A stretch of 64,000 bases of DNA from Actinomycetes bacterium (lineage in GTDB: Bacteria > Actinomycetota > Acidimicrobiia > Acidimicrobiales > Ilumatobacteraceae): NCBI GenBank assembly GCA_025360105.1, contig JANYCT010000053.1, positions 1-64,000 on the forward strand, in the 5' to 3' direction. Every line of letters starts with the position of its first letter. Within the stretch, counting starts at the first letter, position 1. The notes under the pieces are model-generated. The model was given only the letters and a program-made list of their open reading frames with translations. It was not told where the DNA came from and did not search any database. Made by a program: the position numbers and the translations under genes. Shown one piece after another: positions 56,444 through 64,000 of the stretch.

Positions 56444-57196
56444 TCAGCCGTTCACGACAACCGTTCCGGTCATCGAGGGGTGAATCCCGCAGATGTAGGT
56501 GAAGGTCCCTGCGGTATCGAAGGTGTGTTGAAAGGTAGTTCCGCTCGGCAGCTTCTGGCTCATGAACGACTTGTCGTTGGCCACCACGCTGTGGCCGAAT
56601 GGGTCGGTGTTGGTCCATGTGACCGTGGCACCCCTGCTTACGGTGAGGGTTGCCTCGTTGAACGCAAAATCCTTGATGGTGACGGCACCGGGACCCGCCG
56701 CGGCGACCACAGTGGACCCACCGGCGTCACGCGCCCAGAACGCGCCGAAGGCGATCATCAGCACGGCCGTGCCCGCTGCAGCAGCAACAAGGAACCGCGG
56801 CGCGGGCGTCGAGTCGTCGTCGGCCATCGAGGGGACGAAGGTGAGGCCCAGCAGAACGATCACTGCGATCTCCGCGACCAGCGCGATCAGCGCTTGTGGT
56901 GACGGCTGAAGTCCTTGCTCGCGAAGTCCGAGGATGCCGCCGCCGCGACGGCTCGCGGCGAATGCGCCAAGGGTGGACGCAGCCATGCCGATGCCGGCGA
57001 GGCGGATCCACCACTCCTTGCGAACAAGGACCAGCACGACCAGTACGGCCGAGGCGATGGCGTTCAGCAAGAAGCTGCGTCCGAGGTTCGCGTCGGGTGT
57101 GGAGCGGTAGCCGTGGAAATACAGATCGAGGTGAACGAGTCCACCGATCAACAGCGCTGCGGCAGCCGCAAAGCGAAGCAAACGAGAAGTGCTCAT
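56444..57196 (-). CDS. Membrane protein with C-terminal cupredoxin domain
   Basis: A 250-residue protein with four to five membrane segments in the first 150 residues (RFAAAAALLIGGLVHL, SAVLVVLVLVRKEWW, LIALVAEIAVIVLLGL, FLVAAAAGTAVLMIA). A plastocyanin/azurin-like cupredoxin domain occupies residues 165-250. Copper ligands are H in NTDPFGHSVV and C, H and M in YICGIHPSMTG. It probably carries electrons to or from copper proteins on the outer face of the membrane. The ATG at 57196 follows AAAGGA. It is the first gene of the operon with two ferritin-like proteins. Confidence 0.85.
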   Translation of the reverse strand: MSTSRLLRFAAAAALLIGGLVHLDLYFHGYRSTPDANLGRSFLLNAIASAVLVVLVLVRKEWWIRLAGIGMAASTLGAFAASRRGGGILGLREQGLQPSPQALIALVAEIAVIVLLGLTFVPSMADDDSTPAPRFLVAAAAGTAVLMIAFGAFWARDAGGSTVVAAAGPGAVTIKDFAFNEATLTVSRGATVTWTNTDPFGHSVVANDKSFMSQKLPSGTTFQHTFDTAGTFTYICGIHPSMTGTVVVNG

Positions 57197-57205
57197 TCGA
57201 ATCCT

Positions 57206-57288
57206 TTCGTGGAGCGAATCAATCTGTGCAGTGTTCGTCACCAGTCCGATGCTGGATGACACACGCTCTCATTTTTCCGCTCCACGAA
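57206..57288 (-). promoter_or_regulatory. Inverted repeat in the leader of the cupredoxin operon
   Basis: TTCGTGGAGCG at 57206-57216 and CGCTCCACGAA at 57278-57288 are perfect 11-base inverse complements, 61 bases apart, directly upstream of the Shine-Dalgarno sequence of the cupredoxin gene. In mRNA they could form a long stem ending next to AAAGGA, or serve as two halves of an operator. This is inference from symmetry. Confidence 0.45.
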
Positions 57289-57306
57289 GGTTACGCGTCC
57301 GAGTGA

Positions 57307-57696
57307 TCAGGCGGGTGTGATCCAATCAATCCAGACGGCGGTGTTGTCGTTTGGATCTACTTTTACTTTCAACGACTGCCCTGGCTGGGCTCGTGAAAGG
57401 TAGATCTGCTGCACGGTCTCGCGACGTGTGACCGGATAGGGCGCACCCGCAGGACCGAAGATCAACAGGTCGAGTTCGATGACCGGTGCGAAGTTGATCT
57501 GTGCGCCGGTCTGACGCACGGCGGTGATCGATGCCGTTGCCGCTACACCGTTCACCGCCGTTGCGCTTGTTGCCGCCATGTCGTTCATGGCCTGCATCTG
57601 CGCCATGCCGTTGGCCATCGTGGCCTTCATGTCGACCTTGTGCAGTTCCTCTCGGCCCATCTCCTTGAGCGTCTTCACATCTTTGAAGAAGCCCAT
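57307..57696 (-). CDS. Hypothetical protein, second of an MGxFKD pair
   Basis: A 129-residue cytoplasmic protein starting MGFFKDVKTLKEMGREELHK. It has a helical, Met/Ala-rich first half and a beta-rich C-terminus: PVIELDLLIFGPAGAPYPVT, then VQQIYLSRAQPGQSL, then VKVDPNDNTAVWIDW. The C-terminal pattern of P-Y-P-V and a closing V-D-P-x-D motif recurs in uncharacterised actinobacterial proteins. The ATG at 57696 lies one base after the stop of the upstream paralogue. No function is known. Confidence 0.7.
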   Translation of the reverse strand: MGFFKDVKTLKEMGREELHKVDMKATMANGMAQMQAMNDMAATSATAVNGVAATASITAVRQTGAQINFAPVIELDLLIFGPAGAPYPVTRRETVQQIYLSRAQPGQSLKVKVDPNDNTAVWIDWITPA

Positions 57697-57697
57697 G

Positions 57698-58129
57698 TCA
57701 GGCCGCCTGATAGCTGCGATTGAAGTGTTGTGCGACGGCAGCGTTGGCCTTGATGCGCTCGTTCCAACCGTCCATCGCCGACTGCCATGAGGCGGCATCG
57801 ACACCCTTGCTGAGCGCAATGCTGGGCAGCATTGCTTGGTCGTAGTTGTAGGCCGCGATGCCCTTGCTGATACTCGCGTACAACTCGATCGACACGCCTG
57901 CGATCGGTACCAGCATCTCGGCCGGGATCGACGACGGTGCCTGCACTGCGTTGCCGCCGGCAGCGACACCGGCCTGTGCCATCATCGCCTCAGCTTGCTG
58001 TTGCGCAGCGGCCTGTTGCATCGCCGCCCCGTCGCGCAGTTGGTTCGCCTGCTGGATCATGCCTGGCGCTGCCGCCGTCATGTCCTTCATGTCGGTGACG
58101 CTCTTCTTCAGGTCCTTGAACATTCCCAT
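57698..58129 (-). CDS. Hypothetical protein, first of an MGxFKD pair
   Basis: A 143-residue protein that begins MGMFKDLKKSVTDMKDM, very similar in its opening to the next gene. It continues through a helical Gln/Ala-rich segment (RDGAAMQQAAAQQQAEAMM) to a C-terminal part with GVSIELYASISKGIAAYNYD. The shared opening suggests a common membrane- or partner-binding helix, but the two C-termini differ. The ATG at 58129 is preceded by GGCAGATTCCC-type sequence on this strand, a weak ribosome-binding site. A 19-base palindrome lies 63 bases upstream, perhaps as operator. Confidence 0.7.
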   Translation of the reverse strand: MGMFKDLKKSVTDMKDMTAAAPGMIQQANQLRDGAAMQQAAAQQQAEAMMAQAGVAAGGNAVQAPSSIPAEMLVPIAGVSIELYASISKGIAAYNYDQAMLPSIALSKGVDAASWQSAMDGWNERIKANAAVAQHFNRSYQAA

Positions 58130-58191
58130 GGGAATCTGCCTTTCATCGTTGGTTGATGATTGACATCGTGGGCGAGCAAGGGCGCAGCGTC

Positions 58192-58210
58192 ATGAGTATC
58201 CGATACTCAT
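58192..58210. promoter_or_regulatory. Perfect 19-base palindrome, probable repressor operator
   Basis: ATGAGTATC-C-GATACTCAT has nine-base perfectly inverted arms around one central base. It lies 63 bases upstream of the MGMFKD gene pair and has the size and spacing of a TetR/MarR-type dimer site. No T-run follows, so it is unlikely to be a terminator. No adjacent repressor gene is present. Confidence 0.55.
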
Positions 58211-58218
58211 TTCAGGCT

Positions 58219-58234
58219 GTGCGTGCGCACGCAC
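58219..58234. terminator. 16-base perfect palindrome, possible terminator stem
   Basis: GTGCGTGCGCACGCAC has two eight-base inverted arms without a loop. It lies 65 bases past the stop of the SH3-like gene on the reverse strand. It could help termination there, but no U-tract follows. A second operator is the alternative. Confidence 0.35.
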
Positions 58235-58298
58235 TACTCAGGCCGAACACTCGAGCAGATACGGGGCCGGCAACTGGGCAAGATACGGGACCAGCAAT

Positions 58299-58601
58299 TT
58301 AGGGACGCTTGGCGGCCTTCTCGAGCCGCTTGGCGGTCTTGCCGGTTGCGGCGATGTGGCGTCGGTCGAGATCGCCGTGCTCGACGCCGTTTGCGAACAG
58401 CACTCGATAGCGCTGCCAATTGAATCCGTTGGCCAAAATGACTTTGCCGGTTGTGCCCACGGGAACATCCTGCAGATCAACGGTCGAGGTGACACGGTCA
58501 CCCATCCGCAACTCAAGTTGGTTGGCTTCAGGTTTGGCAAGGGCGTGGGGCTTCCAATACGTCACATCCACATTCTGCCCCACGAGAGGGAGTCGTTGCA
58601 T
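58299..58601 (-). CDS. Small SH3-like beta-barrel hypothetical protein
   Basis: A 100-residue basic protein without a named family that I can recall. Its core LRMGDRVTSTVDLQDVPVGT TGKVILANG, then WQRYRVLFANGVEHGDLDRR, has the glycine and strand spacing of a KOW/SH3-like small barrel. The end is Lys/Arg-rich (KTAKRLEKAAKRP), compatible with nucleic-acid binding. The ATG at 58601 is the first in frame that does not run into tig. It is divergent from trigger factor with 28 bases between starts, so they share a promoter region. Confidence 0.7.
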   Translation of the reverse strand: MQRLPLVGQNVDVTYWKPHALAKPEANQLELRMGDRVTSTVDLQDVPVGTTGKVILANGFNWQRYRVLFANGVEHGDLDRRHIAATGKTAKRLEKAAKRP

Positions 58602-58629
58602 CTTTCCGCGCCGATACACTCGGCCTTCT

Positions 58630-60036
58630 GTGAAAAGCACGCTCGAACCCCTCGAGGGGAACAAAGTCAAGCTGTCGGTCGCGGTCGATGAAACCGAATT
58701 CGATCGCGACATCGATTCCGCATTCAAAAAGATCGCCCGCGAGGTGCGCATGCCGGGCTTCCGTGCAGGCAAGGCGCCACGCAAAGTGCTCGAAGCCCGC
58801 ATCGGTCTTAGCGCCGCCCGCGAGCAGGCCCTGCGAGATGGCGTGCCGAACTACCTTGCTCAAGCCGTGCGCGAGCACGATGTCGATCTGATCGCCACGC
58901 CCGACGTCGAGATCACCGGTGGCGAGCAAGCCGGCCCGGTTGCGTTCGACGCCACGTGCGAGATCCGCCCCGAGATCACCGTGCCCGGTTACGGCGGCCT
59001 TCGTGTCGAGGTTCCAGCAGTCACCGCGACCGACGAAGACATCGATGAGGCCGTGAAGAAGGAACTCAGCCGTCAGGGGAGCCTGGTCGATGTAGAGCGG
59101 CCTGTTGCTTACGGCGACCAAGTCACGCTCGACCTGCAGGGCACCCGCGATGGCGAGCCGGTCATCGGACTCAACACCGAGGATTGGTTGTACGAAGTCG
59201 GCAAGGGCTGGGTCGCAGGCGGGTTCGACGATCAGCTCGTCGGCGCAACTGCTGGCGACGATCTCAGCTTCACGCTCGTGCCGAACGGCACCGAGGAGCC
59301 GGCCGACTTCGAGGTCACCGTCACACGCGTCCAAGAGATGGTGTTGCCCGAGCTGACCGACGAGTGGGTCGACAACAACGTCGCCGAGTACGACACCGTG
59401 GCCGGATGGCGCAGCGCGCTGGCCGACCGCATCAGCGAGACCCGCCTCAATCAGGTGCGCAGCCAGATCATCGAACGGGCCACCTCCGAACTCGCCGAGC
59501 TCGTCGAGATCGAGGCGCCCGAGGCGATGGTGCAGGGCGACCTGCAGGCGCGCGTGCAGAACACCGTCGAGCAGTTCCAGAGTCAGGGCATCGCGATCGA
59601 TCAGTGGCTGTCGGCCACTGGCCAAGACGCAAACAGTTTCGTCGAGGGACTGCGCGTGCAGTCGAACAAGGCCGTCAAGGTGGATCTCGCACTGCGTGCG
59701 ATCGCTGTTGCGGAGAACCTCACGATCGAAGACGTGGACCTCGATATGGAATACGAGCGCATCGCACAGCAGGTTCGCCAGAAGCCCGCACAGGTACGCA
59801 AGGCCTACGAGCGCAACGACGCGGTCAGCGAACTCACCGCACAGCTGCGCAAGAGCAAAGCGCTCGACTGGCTGCTGCACCACGTCGAAATCGTCGATCC
59901 ATCCGGCGCGGCTATCGACAACGATGTCATCCTCGGTCACGACCACGGCGTAGAACACGGCGAACACGAAGATCACGATGCACACGAAGATCACGATGCC
60001 GATCACGACGGCCACGACCACGAACACAACCACTAG
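58630..60036 (+). CDS. tig: Trigger factor with His/Asp-rich C-terminal tail
   Basis: Ribosome-associated chaperone and peptidyl-prolyl isomerase, 468 residues. The ribosome-binding signature [17 protein letters not shown] lies near residues 37-53. The FKBP-type domain (about residues 155-245) contains [32 protein letters not shown] and LSFTLVP. The C-terminal helical domain ends in a tail rich in histidine, aspartate and glutamate ([18 protein letters not shown] and further). The GTG at 58630 is the first start in frame with similarity. The stop lies inside the ribosome-binding site of clpP (TAGGAGA), so the two genes are coupled. Confidence 0.94.
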   Translation: MKSTLEPLEGNKVKLSVAVDETEFDRDIDSAFKKIAREVRMPGFRAGKAPRKVLEARIGLSAAREQALRDGVPNYLAQAVREHDVDLIATPDVEITGGEQAGPVAFDATCEIRPEITVPGYGGLRVEVPAVTATDEDIDEAVKKELSRQGSLVDVERPVAYGDQVTLDLQGTRDGEPVIGLNTEDWLYEVGKGWVAGGFDDQLVGATAGDDLSFTLVPNGTEEPADFEVTVTRVQEMVLPELTDEWVDNNVAEYDTVAGWRSALADRISETRLNQVRSQIIERATSELAELVEIEAPEAMVQGDLQARVQNTVEQFQSQGIAIDQWLSATGQDANSFVEGLRVQSNKAVKVDLALRAIAVAENLTIEDVDLDMEYERIAQQVRQKPAQVRKAYERNDAVSELTAQLRKSKALDWLLHHVEIVDPSGAAIDNDVILGHDHGVEHGEHEDHDAHEDHDADHDGHDHEHNH

Positions 60037-60047
60037 GAGACCAGCGA

Positions 60048-60689
60048 ATGCGCCCATTGCTCGAACCAGTGCGTAACTACTACGTACCGAACGTGATCGA
60101 AACGACGAGCCGCGGCGAGCGTCACTCCGATCTCTACTCGCGCATGTTGCGCGAGAACATCATTTTCATCCCCACCGCGATTGACGACACCGTTGCCAAC
60201 CTGGTCTGTGCTCAGCTCATCCACCTCGAGAGCGAGAACCCTGACAAGGACATCAACATTTACATCAACAGTCCGGGTGGCGACATCACGGCACTGTTCG
60301 CGATCTACGACACGATGCAGTTCATCAAGAATGACATCGCCACCATCTGCCTCGGGCAGGCCGCCTCTGCGGCGGCGGTGTTGCTGGCCGCTGGCACCAA
60401 GGGCAAGCGCCTCGCCCTACCGCACGCCCGGGTGTTGCTGCACCAGCCGTGGGGCCAGGTGGGCTACGGGCAGGTCACCGATCTCGAACTCGCTGCCAAG
60501 GAAATCCTGCGCATGCGCGACCTGCTTGAGCAGATTTTGTCCGAGCACACGGGTCAGACGATCGAGAAGATCCATGCCGACACCGACCGCGACTTCGTGA
60601 TTGAAGCGCCGCAGGCCGTCGAGTATGGCATTATCGACGAAGTGATTTCTTCTCGTTCGGCTGTCGACCGCACCGGTCCCATCCGCTAA
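60048..60689 (+). CDS. clpP: ATP-dependent Clp protease proteolytic subunit
   Basis: Serine protease subunit that forms the tetradecameric Clp chamber, 213 residues. The catalytic triad is S107 in [16 protein letters not shown]132 in VLLHQPWGQ and D182 in [27 protein letters not shown] is the conserved oxyanion region. The sequence [13 protein letters not shown] resembles actinobacterial ClpP2. Only this one clpP is found here, although actinobacteria usually have an adjacent clpP1-clpP2 pair. The ATG at 60048 has AGGAGA eleven bases upstream. It is followed by clpX after 20 bases, the normal order. Confidence 0.94.
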   Translation: MRPLLEPVRNYYVPNVIETTSRGERHSDLYSRMLRENIIFIPTAIDDTVANLVCAQLIHLESENPDKDINIYINSPGGDITALFAIYDTMQFIKNDIATICLGQAASAAAVLLAAGTKGKRLALPHARVLLHQPWGQVGYGQVTDLELAAKEILRMRDLLEQILSEHTGQTIEKIHADTDRDFVIEAPQAVEYGIIDEVISSRSAVDRTGPIR

Positions 60690-60709
60690 CTGGTCCGGTA
60701 GGGGGAAAC

Positions 60710-61993
<1,284 letters not shown>

Positions 61994-63292
61994 ATGAACT
62001 ATTCCACCGCACTCGAATACCTCGACGCGCACGCCGTCTACGAAAAGACTGGGGTCATCGACGCGCCGTCGTTGGAGACCATCGAGCGACTGCTCTCGGT
62101 GATGGGTGACCCGCACCATACGTATCCGGTGATCCACATCACCGGCACCAACGGCAAGGGCTCGACCTCGCAGATGATCACGCGGCTGTTGATGGCGCAC
62201 GGGCTGACGGTTGGCACGTACTCCAGCCCGCACCTCGAACGTGTCAACGAACGAATGTCGCACAATTGTGAAGCGATCAGCGACACCGAGTTCGGCGAAC
62301 AGATCGGCGCCGTTGCCGACCTAGCGCTCGTGGCCGGTGTGCATCCCAGCTACTTCGAGATCGTTACTGCGGCTGCCTTTCGCTGGTTCTGCGACATCGC
62401 GATCGACGTTGCAGTTGTGGAGGTGGGCCTGCTTGGTCGTTGGGATGCCACCAATGTGGTCGACGCACAGGTGGCAGTGATCACCAATATCGCGCTCGAT
62501 CACATGGAGTTTGCCGGACCGACCAAGGCCCACATCGCCCGCGAGAAAGCCGGCATCATCAAGCCGAATAGCGCGGTCGTGATCGGTGAGACTGAGCCGG
62601 ATCTCGTCGAGATCTTTCGCGGGGCCGGGGGAGCGGTCGTGTTCGAACGAGGCGAGCAGTTCGACTGTCTCGAGAACCAACTTGCCGTCGGTGGTCGGCT
62701 GGTGGATTTGCGAACGCCGACCACGGTCTACTCCGACGTCTTCGTGCCCTTGCACGGTCGCCATCAGGGCGACAATGCGGCCGTCGCTCTCACCGCCGTC
62801 GAGGCGTTCTTTGCGTCGCCGGTGCCCGAGGAACTCGTGATCGAGGCGTTTCAGAACGTGCTCATGCCAGGGCGATTCGAGGTGCTGAACCATCTGCCGC
62901 TTGTCATCGTCGACGGCGCGCACAACCCCGCTGGCGCCGATACGTGCGCGCATGTGTTCTTCGAGGACTTCCACCCGGAAGGCCGGAGAATACTCATCGT
63001 CGGATGCCTACGCGGTCGAGACCCTGTGGAGTTGCTCGGCGCGCTGCGTGCCGAAGAATACGACGTTGTCTTTTGCTCTACTGCACCCTCACCACGCGGT
63101 CTGCCAGCTGCCGAGTTGGCCGGGGCGGCGCGCCAAATTGGTTGCGATGACGTGCATGAGGTGGGCTCGGTGACGGCCGCGTGCCAGCGCGCACTCGACA
63201 TGGCGGGTGTCGATGACGCCATCGTTGCAACGGGGTCGATTTACGTTGTCGGCGAGGTGCGCCCCTACATGCTCGCCCGCCGCATGGCCTGA
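61994..63292 (+). CDS. folC: Dihydrofolate synthase / folylpolyglutamate synthase
   Basis: Mur-ligase-family enzyme, 432 residues, that adds glutamate to dihydropteroate and folates. The P-loop [10 protein letters not shown] has G51-S57. [12 protein letters not shown] is the omega-loop signature, [14 protein letters not shown] gives the magnesium-binding region, [13 protein letters not shown] carries the conserved D-H motif, and [14 protein letters not shown] is the C-terminal Mur ligase motif. [10 protein letters not shown] fits the linker between domains. The ATG at 61994 follows the clpX stop with no gap, so translation is coupled. Confidence 0.93.
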   Translation: MNYSTALEYLDAHAVYEKTGVIDAPSLETIERLLSVMGDPHHTYPVIHITGTNGKGSTSQMITRLLMAHGLTVGTYSSPHLERVNERMSHNCEAISDTEFGEQIGAVADLALVAGVHPSYFEIVTAAAFRWFCDIAIDVAVVEVGLLGRWDATNVVDAQVAVITNIALDHMEFAGPTKAHIAREKAGIIKPNSAVVIGETEPDLVEIFRGAGGAVVFERGEQFDCLENQLAVGGRLVDLRTPTTVYSDVFVPLHGRHQGDNAAVALTAVEAFFASPVPEELVIEAFQNVLMPGRFEVLNHLPLVIVDGAHNPAGADTCAHVFFEDFHPEGRRILIVGCLRGRDPVELLGALRAEEYDVVFCSTAPSPRGLPAAELAGAARQIGCDDVHEVGSVTAACQRALDMAGVDDAIVATGSIYVVGEVRPYMLARRMA

Positions 63293-63369
63293 GGTCGCCC
63301 GCTCGCCTTTCTCGCCTCGTCGTTTGTACGCAGAGGCGAATGCGAGACGGCGCCGTAGCCTTTGGCACC

Positions 63370-63780
63370 ATGTCTGATCGCACACTCGTCCTGTTGAAGC
63401 CCGATGCCGTCGAACGTGGCCTGATCGGTGAGATCACCGGCCGGTTCGAGGCGAAGAACCTCACGATCGCGGCGATGGAACTGCGTCAACTCGACGCTGG
63501 AATATTGGCGCGTCACTATGAAGAGCACCAGGGCAAGGGCTTTTACCCCGACCTCGTTGAGTTCATGTCGCGCGGTCCGGTCGTAGCCATGGTTATCGAG
63601 GGTCCCGAGGACACGTGGGAAGTGGTTCGCGGCCTCGTCGGCGCCACCAACCCGCGCAAGGCGGCCCCCGGGACCATCCGCGGTGACCTCGGCATTCTGT
63701 TCACCGAGAACCTCGTGCATGGCAGTGATTCGCTCGAATCGGCGACCCGCGAGATCGGGATTTTCTTCCCGAATCTGTAA
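63370..63780 (+). CDS. ndk: Nucleoside-diphosphate kinase
   Basis: Transfers phosphate between nucleoside tri- and diphosphates through a phosphohistidine, 136 residues. It has TLVLLKPDAVERGLIGEI at the start, HYEEHQGKGFYPDLVEF, GPVVAMVIEGP, and NPRKAAPGTIRGDLGI. The active-site H117 is in TENLVHGSDSLESA, the family signature. Length is standard. The ATG at 63370 is chosen over an earlier frame extension because it gives MSDRTLVLLKP. It follows folC by 77 bases. Confidence 0.96.
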   Translation: MSDRTLVLLKPDAVERGLIGEITGRFEAKNLTIAAMELRQLDAGILARHYEEHQGKGFYPDLVEFMSRGPVVAMVIEGPEDTWEVVRGLVGATNPRKAAPGTIRGDLGILFTENLVHGSDSLESATREIGIFFPNL

Positions 63781-63799
63781 CAATCCGCGCACCCGCTAG

Positions 63800-64000
<201 letters not shown>

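Noticed and set aside
58528-60057. A 509-codon reverse-strand frame over trigger factor with a hydrophobic start
   Set aside because: The apparent membrane segment is only the reverse complement of the His/Asp-rich tail codons. Trigger factor on the plus strand is certain.

Overview
The window is high-GC, gene-dense bacterial chromosome. Gene content points to an actinobacterium: a BTAD/SARP-type regulator, a DevR/DosR-like two-component pair, an actinobacterial-type ClpP, and many GTG starts with 4-base start/stop overlaps. The class Acidimicrobiia (Ilumatobacter-like) is my best guess, but this is an inference from gene style and not from a marker gene. No insertion sequence, prophage, integrase, CRISPR array or rRNA gene was seen. 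Two tRNA genes are present, Gly-TCC and Pro-TGG, both with encoded CCA.

Layout. 1-5 kb: the end of selD, rnhB, an FAD amine oxidase, and a reverse-strand transsulfuration pair (cystathionine beta-synthase followed by a cystathionine gamma-synthase/lyase). 5.0-11.8 kb: a compact five-gene operon SWIM zinc finger / DUF5691-like / MoxR AAA ATPase / DUF5682 / von Willebrand A protein. All genes abut or overlap by four bases; this is the least understood and most interesting multi-gene unit here. 11.8-14.1 kb: a DEAD-box RNA helicase with a very long repeat-rich RGD/S/Y tail. 14.4-20.9 kb: a catabolic-looking run with a DUF3291 protein, a DUF3303-VOC fusion, a Rieske oxygenase, an N-acyl-D-amino-acid deacylase-like amidohydrolase, an amidohydrolase-2 protein, a VOC protein, and a convergent phytanoyl-CoA dioxygenase-like enzyme. 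21-27 kb: GFA-type zinc protein, DUF2817 peptidase-like protein, PfkB sugar kinase, a lipoprotein with a degenerate HNH domain, a CDF metal exporter, an ArsR repressor and a membrane protein.

27.3-40.8 kb: a decayed beta-carbonic anhydrase gene, a giant soluble-adenylate-cyclase-like protein, an aldonolactone-oxidase-like FAD enzyme, a YhhN membrane protein, gene debris around 34 kb, a PEP-utilising-domain protein, a CBM9-like protein, a 1007-residue SARP regulator and a small lipoprotein. 41-47.5 kb: gpmI, a DrrAB-type ABC exporter, then a stretch with several gene remnants (frameshifted DUF4389, transglutaminase-like tail) between small intact genes. 47.5-51.6 kb: the two tRNAs, cupin, SDR, AhpD-like and class V aminotransferase genes.

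51.6-58.3 kb forms a copper/redox locus. It holds a three-cupredoxin multicopper oxidase with a DosR-box-like palindrome upstream, a PAS histidine kinase divergent from a NarL/DevR-type response regulator, and a convergent operon of a cupredoxin membrane protein plus two ferritin-like secreted proteins. 58.3-64 kb is core housekeeping: tig (with a histidine/aspartate-rich tail), clpP, clpX, folC, ndk and the start of mreB.

Three themes stand out: the MoxR/vWA/SWIM/DUF5682 operon, the DosR-like copper/redox locus, and several independent gene remnants that mostly sit antisense to, or just past, the 3' ends of intact genes.
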